A DNA stretch of 58,972 bases from Streptomyces sp. LUP30 (GTDB taxonomy: Bacteria; Actinomycetota; Actinomycetes; Streptomycetales; Streptomycetaceae), in NCBI RefSeq assembly GCF_001746365.1, contig NZ_MJAJ01000054.1:1-58972 (forward strand), written 5' to 3'. Below, piece after piece: positions 23,599-31,555 of the stretch (position 1 is its first letter; every line of letters begins with the position of its first letter). The notes under the pieces are model-generated. The model had not been told where the DNA came from. It worked only from the letters and a program-made list of their open reading frames with translations, and made no database searches. Made by a program: the position numbers and the translations under genes.

Positions 23599-24180
23599 AT
23601 GGGAAAGACCTACGAGCGCATAGACGGCAGGCTCCGGACGTTCATCGAGGAGCAGCCCCTCTTCTTCACCGCGACCGCGCCGCTGGCGGGCGACGGCACG
23701 GTCAACCTCTCCCCCAAAGGACTCAAGGGTTCGTTCGCGGTGCTCGACGAGCACACCGTGGCGTACCTCGACTTCGCCGGCTCCACCGCGGAGACCGTCG
23801 CGCACCTGCGCGAGAACGGCCGGATCACGCTGATGTGGTGCGCCTTCCAGGGCCCGCCGAACATCGTGCGCGTGCACGGCCGGGGTGAGCCGGTCTTCCG
23901 GGACGACCCCCGCTTCCGGGACCTCCTCACCCGCTTCCCCGATATCGATCCGGCCCTGCACGGGCTGCGCGCGATCATCGTCGTGCACGCCGAACTCGTC
24001 CGGGACAGCTGCGGATACGCGGTGCCCTTCATGACCTACGACGAGGACCGCGAGCTGCACGGCAAGCGGTTCGCACGGGAGGACGACGCCTCGCTCAGCG
24101 CGTACTTCGCGAAGAAGGAGCACATCGCCACGAGCATGGACGGTCTCCCCGGGCTGCCCCTGCCCCTCCGTCCGATCTGA
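23599..24180 (+). CDS. Pyridoxamine 5'-phosphate oxidase-family flavoprotein
   Basis: A 193-residue split-beta-barrel protein of the PNPOx-like group, expected to bind FMN or F420 as a dimer. The N-terminal region FIEEQPLFFTATAPLAGDGTVNLSPKGL (in parts) and the central TVAYLDFAGSTAETVAHLRENGRITLMW are typical. VRVHGRGEPVFRDDPRF is the usual dimer/FMN edge. The enzyme's substrate is unknown; such proteins often act as oxidoreductases on small molecules. The start is ATG 23599, apparently leaderless. Neither neighbour looks functionally linked. The 260 nt that follow have no gene. Confidence 0.88.
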   Translation: MGKTYERIDGRLRTFIEEQPLFFTATAPLAGDGTVNLSPKGLKGSFAVLDEHTVAYLDFAGSTAETVAHLRENGRITLMWCAFQGPPNIVRVHGRGEPVFRDDPRFRDLLTRFPDIDPALHGLRAIIVVHAELVRDSCGYAVPFMTYDEDRELHGKRFAREDDASLSAYFAKKEHIATSMDGLPGLPLPLRPI

Positions 24181-24440
24181 GGCGAGCCGCCACTCGACCG
24201 TGCGCGACCCCTTCTGCGTCCCTTCCCCGGCCCGGTCGAGGAGCGCGCCGCGAACGACGTTTCCGAGATGACCGGCCTGCTGCCGTACGCCTTTGACGGG
24301 CGGGCGGGCCGGCCGGCCGGCTCGATCCGCTGCGACCGCGCCCCGAACGGCCGGCAGGGTCAGGCCCTGGGGCGGCGGTGCCCGCACGGTCGGCCCACTC
24401 CGGCCTGCCGGCGCCGCCGCTCGCCTCTAGCGTCTGGACC

Positions 24441-25148
24441 ATGCGCCCTCGTGTCGTCGCCACCGCCGTCGTCTGTGCGTCCCTCCTGCTGCTCGGCGCG
24501 GCTCCGGGCGCCGGCGCCCACCCGCCGCTGCCTGCCCGGATGACGGACACCGGCGGCGGCACGCAGCTGATCACCGCCGTGGCCCCGGAGGCCGGCGCCA
24601 CGGCGGGCACGCTCACCTGGTGGGACCTGCGAGGCGGGCGATGGGCGGCGGCCGGCTCCACGCCGGCCCGGTTCGGCGCGAACGGCCTGGTCGAGGGGGC
24701 CTCGCGGCGGCAGGGCACGAACACCACCCCGACCGGCCTGTACGGTCTCCCGTTCGCCTTCGGCATCCGGGCGGCGCCGCGCGGGACGTCGTACCCGTAC
24801 CGTCCCGTGCGCCAGGGCTCCTGGTGGTGTCAGGACAACGCCTCCCCTGCCTACAACCGGTGGACCGAGCCGAGGCCGGCCGACTGCCGGGCCACGGAGT
24901 CCGAGCATCTGGTGACCTATCGCACGCAGTACGCGCACGCGCTGGTCATCGGGTTCAACTACGACAAGCCCGTGCGCGGCCGGGGAGCGGGGATCTTCCT
25001 GCACGTCAACGGGTCTGGGGCGACGGCCGGTTGTGTCTCGGTGCCGGTGGGGGCGATGCGCCGGATGCTGGCCTGGGCCCGGCCGGGCAAGCGCCCCCAC
25101 ATCGCGATCGGCACCTCGGCCGGGCCGACGGCGATCAGCCGCTATTGA
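24441..25148 (+). CDS. Secreted L,D-transpeptidase-like (YkuD) protein
   Basis: A 235-residue exported protein. The signal peptide spans about 1-26 (VVATAVVCASLLLLGAAPGAGA). The catalytic core of the YkuD family is HVNGSGATAGCVSVP, with H188 and nucleophile C198; the family consensus is HGxx...S-x-GC. Upstream blocks GTNTTPTGLYGLPFAFG and LVIGFNYDKPVRGRGAGIF match the barrel strands. It may crosslink peptidoglycan 3-3 or act on another peptide outside the cell. The start is ATG 24441, preceded by TAGCGT without a ribosome site, which suggests a leaderless message. Confidence 0.85.
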   Translation: MRPRVVATAVVCASLLLLGAAPGAGAHPPLPARMTDTGGGTQLITAVAPEAGATAGTLTWWDLRGGRWAAAGSTPARFGANGLVEGASRRQGTNTTPTGLYGLPFAFGIRAAPRGTSYPYRPVRQGSWWCQDNASPAYNRWTEPRPADCRATESEHLVTYRTQYAHALVIGFNYDKPVRGRGAGIFLHVNGSGATAGCVSVPVGAMRRMLAWARPGKRPHIAIGTSAGPTAISRY

Positions 25149-25341
25149 GCCCCGGCGCCCTCCGAGCGGTGCGGGCGCACAGGGCCGGGTGCAAGGGGAC
25201 GGGCGCGAAGGGACGGCACGAGCCCGGGTTGCCGACGGTCGCCCCGCTGCCGCGACGCTCTCGACGTCTCGGAGCGCCGCTGAACACTCCGCGCCCGCGG
25301 CCCGTATCTGAGGGCCAAGGGTCCGTACCCACGGAGGAACA

Positions 25342-26724
25342 GTGACCACGACGATCGCCGGCGGCCGTGCCGCCCGCCGCCAGACGATGCGCCGCATCCG
25401 TCCGCGCCGCTCCCCGGCCGTTCCGCTGCTGCTCGCCGTCTGGGCGGGCGCGGCGGGTGTGCTGTGGTTGTGGTGGAGCAACACGCCGAACATCGCGGAC
25501 GACAACAGCAAGATCCTCAACGCGGGACGGATCACCGGGTTGCTCGCCGGGTACCTGATGGCGCTCGTCGTGCTGCAGATGGCACGGGTGCCCGCGCTGG
25601 AGCGGCGGGTGGGCTCGGACCGGGTCGCCCGCTGGCACGCGATGAGCGGCCGGTACACGCTCTGCCTGGTCTTCGCGCACGTCTTCCTCATCATGTGGGG
25701 ATACGCGCTGCAGGCCGGCAAGACACTGGGGGACATCGTCCAGCAGACGATCGACTCCGTCGAGCAGCTGCCGGACATGGGCAAGGCGGCCATCGGCACC
25801 GGTCTGTTCCTGCTGATCGGGCTGGTGTCGATCGCGCCGGTGCGCAGGCGGATGCCGTACGACACCTGGTACCACATCCACCTGATGACGTACGCGGCCG
25901 TGTTCCTGACCTTCTGGCACCAGATCACCACCGGCAACGACTTCGCCGTCGAGCCGACCGCGAAGACCGTCTGGTACGCGCTGTACGGGTCGGTCACCGC
26001 GCTGGTCGTCTGGTATCGCATCATCACCCCGCTCCGGCTGAACCTGCGCCACCGGATGTACGTCGAGGCCGTCATCGAGGAGACGCCGGGCATCGTGTCC
26101 GTGCTGATCGGCGGGCGCAAGCTGCACCGGATGGGCGCGGAGGCCGGGCAGTTCTTCCGCTGGCGGTTCATGGCGCCGGGGATGCGCCTGAGCTCCCACC
26201 CTTACTCGCTGTCGGCGGCCCCCCGCCCGGAGCTGCTGCGGATCACGGTCAAGGCGATCGGCGACCACAGCGCCGCGCTGCGCGAGCTGCAGCCCGGCAC
26301 GAAGGTGTGGGCCGAGGGACCGTACGGCGCGATGACGGCGTCCCGGCGCAGCCGAGGAAAGGTGCTGCTGGTGGCCGGCGGGGTCGGCATCACGCCGATG
26401 CGGGCGCTGTTCGAGACGCTGCCGGGCGCGGCCGGTGACATCACCCTGCTCTACCGGGCCAACAGCACCCAGGACCTGGCCCTGTGGGACGAGCTGGCGA
26501 AGATCGCCGACGAGCGCGGGGCGCGCCTGATGTACGCCGTCAACAGCCCCGACGGGGAGCGCCCCGACATCTCGGCGGAGTCCCTCCAGCGCAAGATCCC
26601 CGACATCGACAGCCACGACGTCTTCATGTGCGGGCCGAACGGGTTCGCCCAGGGTGTGTACGAGGCACTGCGCGGCGCCGGGGTTCCCGCCCGCCGCATC
26701 CACCACGAGTCGTTCGAGATGTGA
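25342..26724 (+). CDS. Ferric-reductase-like membrane flavoprotein with FAD/NAD(P)H reductase domain
   Basis: A 460-residue oxidoreductase. Residues 25-230 are a ferric reductase-like transmembrane domain with about six helices and His residues that could ligate two hemes (RWHAMSGRYTLCLVFAHVFL, MPYDTWYHIHLMTYAAVFLTFWHQ). The C-terminal half is ferredoxin-NADP-reductase-like: FAD loop SSHPYSLSAAP, then VAGGVGITPMRAL for the nucleotide pyrophosphate, and VFMCGPNGFAQGVYEAL near the end. It should carry electrons from cytoplasmic NAD(P)H through FAD and hemes to the outer face. The start is GTG 25342 with GGAGGAACA just upstream. It is 56 nt ahead of the triple FMN-binding protein, its likely acceptor. 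Confidence 0.92.
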   Translation: MTTTIAGGRAARRQTMRRIRPRRSPAVPLLLAVWAGAAGVLWLWWSNTPNIADDNSKILNAGRITGLLAGYLMALVVLQMARVPALERRVGSDRVARWHAMSGRYTLCLVFAHVFLIMWGYALQAGKTLGDIVQQTIDSVEQLPDMGKAAIGTGLFLLIGLVSIAPVRRRMPYDTWYHIHLMTYAAVFLTFWHQITTGNDFAVEPTAKTVWYALYGSVTALVVWYRIITPLRLNLRHRMYVEAVIEETPGIVSVLIGGRKLHRMGAEAGQFFRWRFMAPGMRLSSHPYSLSAAPRPELLRITVKAIGDHSAALRELQPGTKVWAEGPYGAMTASRRSRGKVLLVAGGVGITPMRALFETLPGAAGDITLLYRANSTQDLALWDELAKIADERGARLMYAVNSPDGERPDISAESLQRKIPDIDSHDVFMCGPNGFAQGVYEALRGAGVPARRIHHESFEM

Positions 26725-26780
26725 GCGACCCGTACGCACGGGAACCTCGCCACCAACGGAAACCAGGAGCTCAGGAAGCG

Positions 26781-27884
26781 ATGAGGAAGAGCCACCCTCT
26801 TCGGCGGGTCGTGCTGGCCACTGCCGCCACCGTGTCAGGGATCGTGCTGCTGCTGTCGCTGAAGCCGTCGTCCGACCCCGGTTCCGCGCAGGCCGCGGGA
26901 TCGGGCACGGGCGCGGCCGCGGCGGCACAGGAAGCGGCGCAGGGCGGGGCCGGCGCGCCGGTCACCGGCACGATGACCGGTGACGCCGTCCAGACGCAGT
27001 ACGGGGCCGTGCAGGTCCGGATCACCGTGGTCGCGAACAAGATCATGAAGGCCGAGGCCGTCCAGGCTCCCAAGGGCGGCACCAGCGACCAGAAGACCGC
27101 GCTGGCCGTGCCGAAGCTCAACGCCCAAGTCGTCGCCAAGCAGAGCCCGGACATCGACACGGTCTCGGGTGCCACGTACACCAGCGAGGGCTACAAGAAG
27201 TCGCTGCAGTCGGCGATCGACAAGGCGAACGCGAGCGCCGGGTCCGGGTCCGGGTCCTCCCAGGGGTCCGGCAGCGCGCAGGCCGGTGGCGCCTTCACCG
27301 GAAGCGCGGTCCAGACGCAGTACGGGACCGTCCAGGTCCGGATCACGGTGACCGGCGGGAAGATCACCAAGGCCGAGGCGGTCCAGGCCCCCAAGGGCGG
27401 CACCAGCGACCAGAAGACCCAGCTCTCCGTCCCCAAGCTCAACCAGGAGGCCGTCGCCAAGGGCAGCGCCGACATCGACTCCGTCTCCGGCGCCACCTAC
27501 ACCAGCGAGGGCTACAAGAAGTCGCTGCAGTCGGCGCTGGACCAGGCGAAGGCGAAGGGCGGCTCGGCGTCGGGCTCCGGGAGTGCGGGGGCCGCCTCGG
27601 GGGCCGCACAGGCCAAGACCGTCACCGGCGCCGTCCAGCAGACGCAGTACGGGGCCGTGCAGGTCCGGATCACCGTGGCCGGCGGGAAGATCACCAAGGC
27701 CGAGGCGGTCCAGGCCCCCAAGGGCGGCACCAGCGACCAGAAGACCCAGCTCTCCGTCCCCAAGCTCAACCAGGAGGCCGTCGCCAAGGGCAGCGCCGAC
27801 ATCGACTCCGTCTCCGGCGCCACCTACACCAGCGAGGGCTACAAGAAGTCGCTGCAGTCGGCGCTGGACCAGGCCGGTGGCTGA
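26781..27884 (+). CDS. Exported protein with three tandem covalent-FMN-binding domains
   Basis: A 367-residue protein. It has a basic start and signal/anchor helix (about 8-27), an Ala/Gly linker, then three FMN-binding domains (Pfam FMN_bind type) with period 109 residues for domains 2-3. Each ends with D-x-V-S-G-A-T-Y-T-S, the site where ApbE attaches FMN to the Thr (motifs near residues 129, 236 and 345). Ser/Gly-rich linkers separate the domains. Domains 2 and 3 share an identical DNA block of about 196 nt (27352-27547 and 27679-27874). It should be an extracytoplasmic electron carrier fed by the reductase upstream. ATG 26781 has AGGAAG five nt upstream. The 3' end overlaps the apbE start by 8 nt. 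Confidence 0.93.
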   Translation: MRKSHPLRRVVLATAATVSGIVLLLSLKPSSDPGSAQAAGSGTGAAAAAQEAAQGGAGAPVTGTMTGDAVQTQYGAVQVRITVVANKIMKAEAVQAPKGGTSDQKTALAVPKLNAQVVAKQSPDIDTVSGATYTSEGYKKSLQSAIDKANASAGSGSGSSQGSGSAQAGGAFTGSAVQTQYGTVQVRITVTGGKITKAEAVQAPKGGTSDQKTQLSVPKLNQEAVAKGSADIDSVSGATYTSEGYKKSLQSALDQAKAKGGSASGSGSAGAASGAAQAKTVTGAVQQTQYGAVQVRITVAGGKITKAEAVQAPKGGTSDQKTQLSVPKLNQEAVAKGSADIDSVSGATYTSEGYKKSLQSALDQAGG

Positions 27885-28677
27885 CACAGTGGCCGAGCCT
27901 GCGCCGGCCCCCGCCGTGGTGCGGCATGCCGAAGAGGTCATGGGAACCGTGTTCTCCTTCGACGTCCGCGGCGGCGAGGCAGAGGCGGTACGGGCGGCGC
28001 TGGAGGAGGCGATCGCCTCGCTGCATCGGGTGAACGAGGTGTTCACCACCTACCGCGAGGACAGCCAGGTGTCGCGGTTGGCGCGCGGTGAGCTGACCGT
28101 CGAGGAGTGCGATCCCGAGGTCGCCGAGGTGCTGGCGCTGGGCGAGGAGGCGGAGCGGGTCAGCCAGGGCTGGTTCAGCATGCGCTACCAGGGCCGGCTG
28201 GACCCGACCGGCGTCGTCAAGGGCTGGGCCGCCGAGCGCGCGGCCCGGTTGATCTCCGCGGCGGGCGTGAGCGGGGTCAGCGTCAACGGCGGCGGGGACG
28301 TGCAGCTGATGGGCGTTCCCGGGCCCGAGCGGCCGTGGCGGGTCGGCGTGTCCGATCCCCTGCGGCCGGGCGGCCTGGCGGCCGTGGTCTCGGCGGCGGG
28401 CGCGGACGAGCTGGCGGTCGCCACGTCGGGCACGACGGAACGGGGCGCGCACATCGTCGATCCCCGCACGGGTCGCTCCGCGGTGACGGACCTGGTGGCC
28501 GTGACCGTGGTCGCGCCCCGGCTGACCTGGGCGGACTGCTGGGCCACGGCGGCGTTCGCGATGGGGTCGCGGGAGGCGCTCGCCTGGCTGGAGGCGCTCC
28601 CGGACGTGGAGGCGCTCCTGATCACGGCGGGCGACGAGGTGCGCTGCACGGGCGGCCTGGCCCGACGCCTCGGCTGA
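27877..28677 (+). CDS. apbE: FAD:protein FMN transferase (ApbE)
   Basis: A 266-residue ApbE enzyme that splits FAD and transfers FMN to a Thr of the target motif. Motifs in order are EVMGTVFSFDV (the MGT start motif), DPTGVVKGWAAERA, SVNGGGDVQ (N-x-GGD), VATSGTTERGAHIVDPRTGRS and ADCWATAAFAMG (the A-D-x-x-A-T-A metal motif). No signal peptide is seen, so modification may occur in the cytoplasm before export of the target, or the short N-terminus hides an anchor. GTG 27877 lies inside the previous gene; GTG 27889 is an alternative. The overlap makes the FMN-carrier protein its obvious substrate. Confidence 0.93.
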   Translation: MADTVAEPAPAPAVVRHAEEVMGTVFSFDVRGGEAEAVRAALEEAIASLHRVNEVFTTYREDSQVSRLARGELTVEECDPEVAEVLALGEEAERVSQGWFSMRYQGRLDPTGVVKGWAAERAARLISAAGVSGVSVNGGGDVQLMGVPGPERPWRVGVSDPLRPGGLAAVVSAAGADELAVATSGTTERGAHIVDPRTGRSAVTDLVAVTVVAPRLTWADCWATAAFAMGSREALAWLEALPDVEALLITAGDEVRCTGGLARRLG

Positions 28678-28754
28678 ACCACCGACGACGGCCGCCGGAC
28701 GACACCCCCGGCGGCCCGTCCGGCATGCCGAACCGGGCCGGCATCACCCGTCCC

Positions 28755-28786
28755 GGGGCGCGGGGAACTGCACGACCAGCCCCCAC
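28755..28786 (-). repeat. Interspersed palindromic repeat, copy 2
   Basis: GGGGCGCGGGGAACTGCACG followed by ACCAGCCCCCAC, the reverse orientation of the copies at 17203 and 45943. It lies between apbE and argR, which converge. Confidence 0.75.
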
Positions 28787-28900
28787 ACACCCGCACCCGG
28801 CGGACGACGCCCGGCGCGCACGACCCCGCCGGGGCACGCCGAAAGAAGGCGCCCGCACGTCACATCCCGCACCGACGCCCGTCACGGCGCCGCGACGGCA

Positions 28901-29446
28901 CTAGTGACCGTTCTGGGCCAGCCGCAGCAGGTGGTCCGCCAGCGCCTGGCCGCCGGTCGGCTCCCGGCTGATCAGCAGCAGCGTGTCGTCGCCCGCGATG
29001 GTGCCGAGGATGTCCTGCAGCTCGGCCTGGTCGATCGCCGAGGCGAGGAACTGGGCGGCCCCCGGAGGGGTCCGCAGGACCACGAGGTTGGCGGACGCCT
29101 CCGCGGAGATCAGCAGCTCCTGCGACAGCCGCCGCATCCGCTCCTCCTTCGCGGACTCCCCGAGCGGCGCCCGGGGGGTCCGGAAGCCCCCCTCGCTGGG
29201 CACCGCGTAGATGAGGTCGCCGTCGTTGTTGCGGATCTTGACCGCGTTCAGCTCGTCCAGATCCCGCGACAGCGTCGCCTGGGTGACGCTCAGCCCGTCG
29301 TCGGCCAGCAGCTTCGCCAGCTGGCTCTGCGAGCGCACCGGTTGCCGGTTGAGGATGTCCACGATCCGGCGGTGGCGCGCGGTGCGGGTCTGCGGCACGG
29401 CGGCCCCGCCCGCGGCGGCCTGCTCATGGTCCTGCGCCTGGCTCAT
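28901..29446 (-). CDS. argR: Arginine repressor
   Basis: A 181-residue ArgR/AhrC family repressor. The N-terminal winged helix (about 22-90) contains TARHRRIVDILNRQPVRSQSQL and VTQATLSRDLDELNAVKIR. The C-terminal half is the arginine-binding oligomerisation domain with GAAQFLASAIDQ and LGTIAGDDTLLLI. With arginine it forms hexamers that bind ARG boxes. The N-terminal 20 residues are an extra flexible tail. It starts at ATG 29446, seven nt after the argD stop, and so is the last gene of argCJBDR, giving self-regulation. Candidate target sites are at argC (33752-33780) and argH (22310-22346). Confidence 0.97.
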   Translation of the reverse strand: MSQAQDHEQAAAGGAAVPQTRTARHRRIVDILNRQPVRSQSQLAKLLADDGLSVTQATLSRDLDELNAVKIRNNDGDLIYAVPSEGGFRTPRAPLGESAKEERMRRLSQELLISAEASANLVVLRTPPGAAQFLASAIDQAELQDILGTIAGDDTLLLISREPTGGQALADHLLRLAQNGH

Positions 29447-29453
29447 CGTCGTC

Positions 29454-30653
29454 TCATTCCCCGGATCCGTCCCCGTTCGCTGTGTCGAGGATGCCGGGCA
29501 GCGCCCGGAGGAACGCCTCCACCTCGTCGTCGCCGAGGTTCAGCGGCGGCATCAGCCGGACGACGTCGGGGGCGGGCGCGTTCACCAGGAACCCGGCCTC
29601 CTGAGCCGCCTGTCGCACCTGGGGTGCGAGGGGCTCGGTGAGCACGATACCCAGGAGCAGACCCGCGCCCCGGACATAATCGATCAACGGATGACCCGCA
29701 CCCGTGATTCCGTCCCGCAACCTCTCGCTCTGCCGCTTGACGTTCTGCAGCAACCCCTCGTTCTCGATCGTGTCGAGGACGGCGAGCCCGGCGGCGCAGG
29801 CGACGGGGTTGCCGCCGAACGTCGTCCCGTGCTGACCGGGCTGCAGCAGCTCCGCCGCCCGGCCGAAGGCGACGGTCGCGCCCAGCGGCAGCCCGCCGCC
29901 GAGGCCCTTCGCCAGCGTCACGACATCCGGCAGGACGCCTTCGTGGGCCTGGTACTCGAACCAGTGGCCGGTACGGCCGATGCCGGTCTGCACCTCGTCC
30001 AGGACCAGCAGCGCCCCGGTGGCGGCGGTGATCGCGCGAGCCGCCTTGAGGTAACCGGCGGGCGGGACGACGACGCCGAGCTCGCCCTGGACGGGCTCCA
30101 GGACGACGAGCGCGGTCTCCTCCGTGACGGCGGCTGCCAGCGCCTGCGCGTCGCCGAACGGCACATGGGTGACATCGCCGGGCAGCGGCAGGAACGGCTC
30201 CCGCTTGCCCTGCTGGCCGGTGAGCGCCAGGGCGCCCATGGTGCGGCCGTGGAAGGCGCCCTCGGTGGCCACGACGTGCGTGCGCCCGGTCAGCCGGCCG
30301 ATCTTGAAGGCGGCCTCGTTGGCCTCGGCGCCGGAGTTGCAGAAGAAGACCCGGCCGTCCCGGCCGAAGTGCTGGAGCAGCCGTTCGGCGAGGGCGATCG
30401 TGGGCTCGGCCATGAAGAAGTTGGAGATGTGGCCCAGGGAGGCGATCTGGCGGCTCACCGCGTCCACGACGGCCGGGTGGGCGTGGCCGAGCGCGTTCAC
30501 CGCGATGCCGCCGACGAAGTCGAGGTACTCCGCGCCGTCGGCGTCCCAGACCCGGCTGCCCGCGCCGCGCACCAGGGGCAGCAGGGGGGTGCCGTAGTTG
30601 TTCATGAACGCGCCCTGCCACCGCGCGGTCAGCTCCTGGTTGGCGTCGCTCAC
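29454..30653 (-). CDS. argD: Acetylornithine aminotransferase
   Basis: A 399-residue class-III PLP aminotransferase that makes N-acetylornithine from N-acetylglutamate semialdehyde. Visible features are LDFVGGIAVNALGHAHP at the start, FFCNSGAEANEAAFK (phosphate-binding), LVLDEVQTGIGRTG (Asp/Glu of the PLP site) and VVTLAKGLGGGLPLGA with the PLP Lys. TTFGGNPVACAAGL follows. The start GTG (30653) overlaps the argB stop as GTGA. Long open frames in other registers over this gene are shadows. Confidence 0.97.
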   Translation of the reverse strand: MSDANQELTARWQGAFMNNYGTPLLPLVRGAGSRVWDADGAEYLDFVGGIAVNALGHAHPAVVDAVSRQIASLGHISNFFMAEPTIALAERLLQHFGRDGRVFFCNSGAEANEAAFKIGRLTGRTHVVATEGAFHGRTMGALALTGQQGKREPFLPLPGDVTHVPFGDAQALAAAVTEETALVVLEPVQGELGVVVPPAGYLKAARAITAATGALLVLDEVQTGIGRTGHWFEYQAHEGVLPDVVTLAKGLGGGLPLGATVAFGRAAELLQPGQHGTTFGGNPVACAAGLAVLDTIENEGLLQNVKRQSERLRDGITGAGHPLIDYVRGAGLLLGIVLTEPLAPQVRQAAQEAGFLVNAPAPDVVRLMPPLNLGDDEVEAFLRALPGILDTANGDGSGE

Positions 30654-31555
30654 GGCTCCCCCTGTCCGTCCGGCACGACCATCGTGCCGATCCCTTCGTC
30701 GGTGAAGATCTCCAGCAGGATCGAGTGCTGGACCCGCCCGTCGATGACCCGGGCGGTGTTCACACCGTTGCGCACGGCGTGCAGACAGCCCTCCATCTTC
30801 GGGACCATGCCGGAGCTCAGGTCCGGCAGCAGCTTCTCCAGCTGCGCGGCCGAGAGGCGGCTGATCACCTCGTCGCTGTTCGGCCAGTCCTCGTAGAGGC
30901 CCTCGACGTCCGTGAGGACCATGAGGGTCTCGGCGCCCAGAGCAGCAGCGAGTGCCGCAGCCGCCGTATCAGCATTGACGTTGTAGACATGTCCGTCGTC
31001 CTGTGAGCGGGCGATCGACGAGACGACCGGGATGCGGCCGTCGGCGAGCAGGGCCTCGATGGCGCCCGTGTCGATCGCGGTGATCTCGCCGACCCGCCCG
31101 ATGTCGACCGACTCGCCGTCGATCTCGGGCCGGTGCTTGGTGGCGGTGATGGTGTGGGCGTCCTCGCCGGTCAGTCCGACGGCGAGCGGCCCGTGCTGGT
31201 TGAGCAGGCCGACCAGCTCGCGCTGGACCTGTCCGGCGAGCACCATCCGGACGACGTCCATGGCGTCCTCGGTGGTGACGCGCAGACCGGCCTTGAACTC
31301 GCTGACGATGCCGTGTCTGTCGAGGGCGGCGCTGATCTGCGGGCCGCCGCCGTGCACGACGACCGGCTTGAGGCCGGCGTGGTGCAGGAAGACGACGTCC
31401 TGGGCGAAGGCGGCCTTCAGGTCCTCGTCGATCATGGCGTTGCCGCCGAACTTGATGACGACGGTCCTGCCGTTGTGGCGGACCAGCCAGGGCAGCGCCT
31501 CGATGAGGATCTGGGCCTTGGGAAGCGCGGTGTGCTTGCGGGTCACGTTGCTCAT
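30650..31555 (-). CDS. argB: Acetylglutamate kinase
   Basis: A 301-residue amino-acid kinase that phosphorylates N-acetylglutamate, usually the arginine-inhibited step. It has VVIKFGGNAM with the Lys/Gly site, VVVHGGGPQISAAL (substrate/ATP Gly loop), YNVNADTAAAALAAALGAE and MVLTDVEGLY with the conserved Asp. SSGMVPKMEGC is the C-terminal Lys region. The ATG at 31555 overlaps the argJ stop as ATGA, and the gene overlaps argD by four nt at its 3' end. A longer frame upstream is only the argJ shadow. Confidence 0.97.
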   Translation of the reverse strand: MSNVTRKHTALPKAQILIEALPWLVRHNGRTVVIKFGGNAMIDEDLKAAFAQDVVFLHHAGLKPVVVHGGGPQISAALDRHGIVSEFKAGLRVTTEDAMDVVRMVLAGQVQRELVGLLNQHGPLAVGLTGEDAHTITATKHRPEIDGESVDIGRVGEITAIDTGAIEALLADGRIPVVSSIARSQDDGHVYNVNADTAAAALAAALGAETLMVLTDVEGLYEDWPNSDEVISRLSAAQLEKLLPDLSSGMVPKMEGCLHAVRNGVNTARVIDGRVQHSILLEIFTDEGIGTMVVPDGQGEP

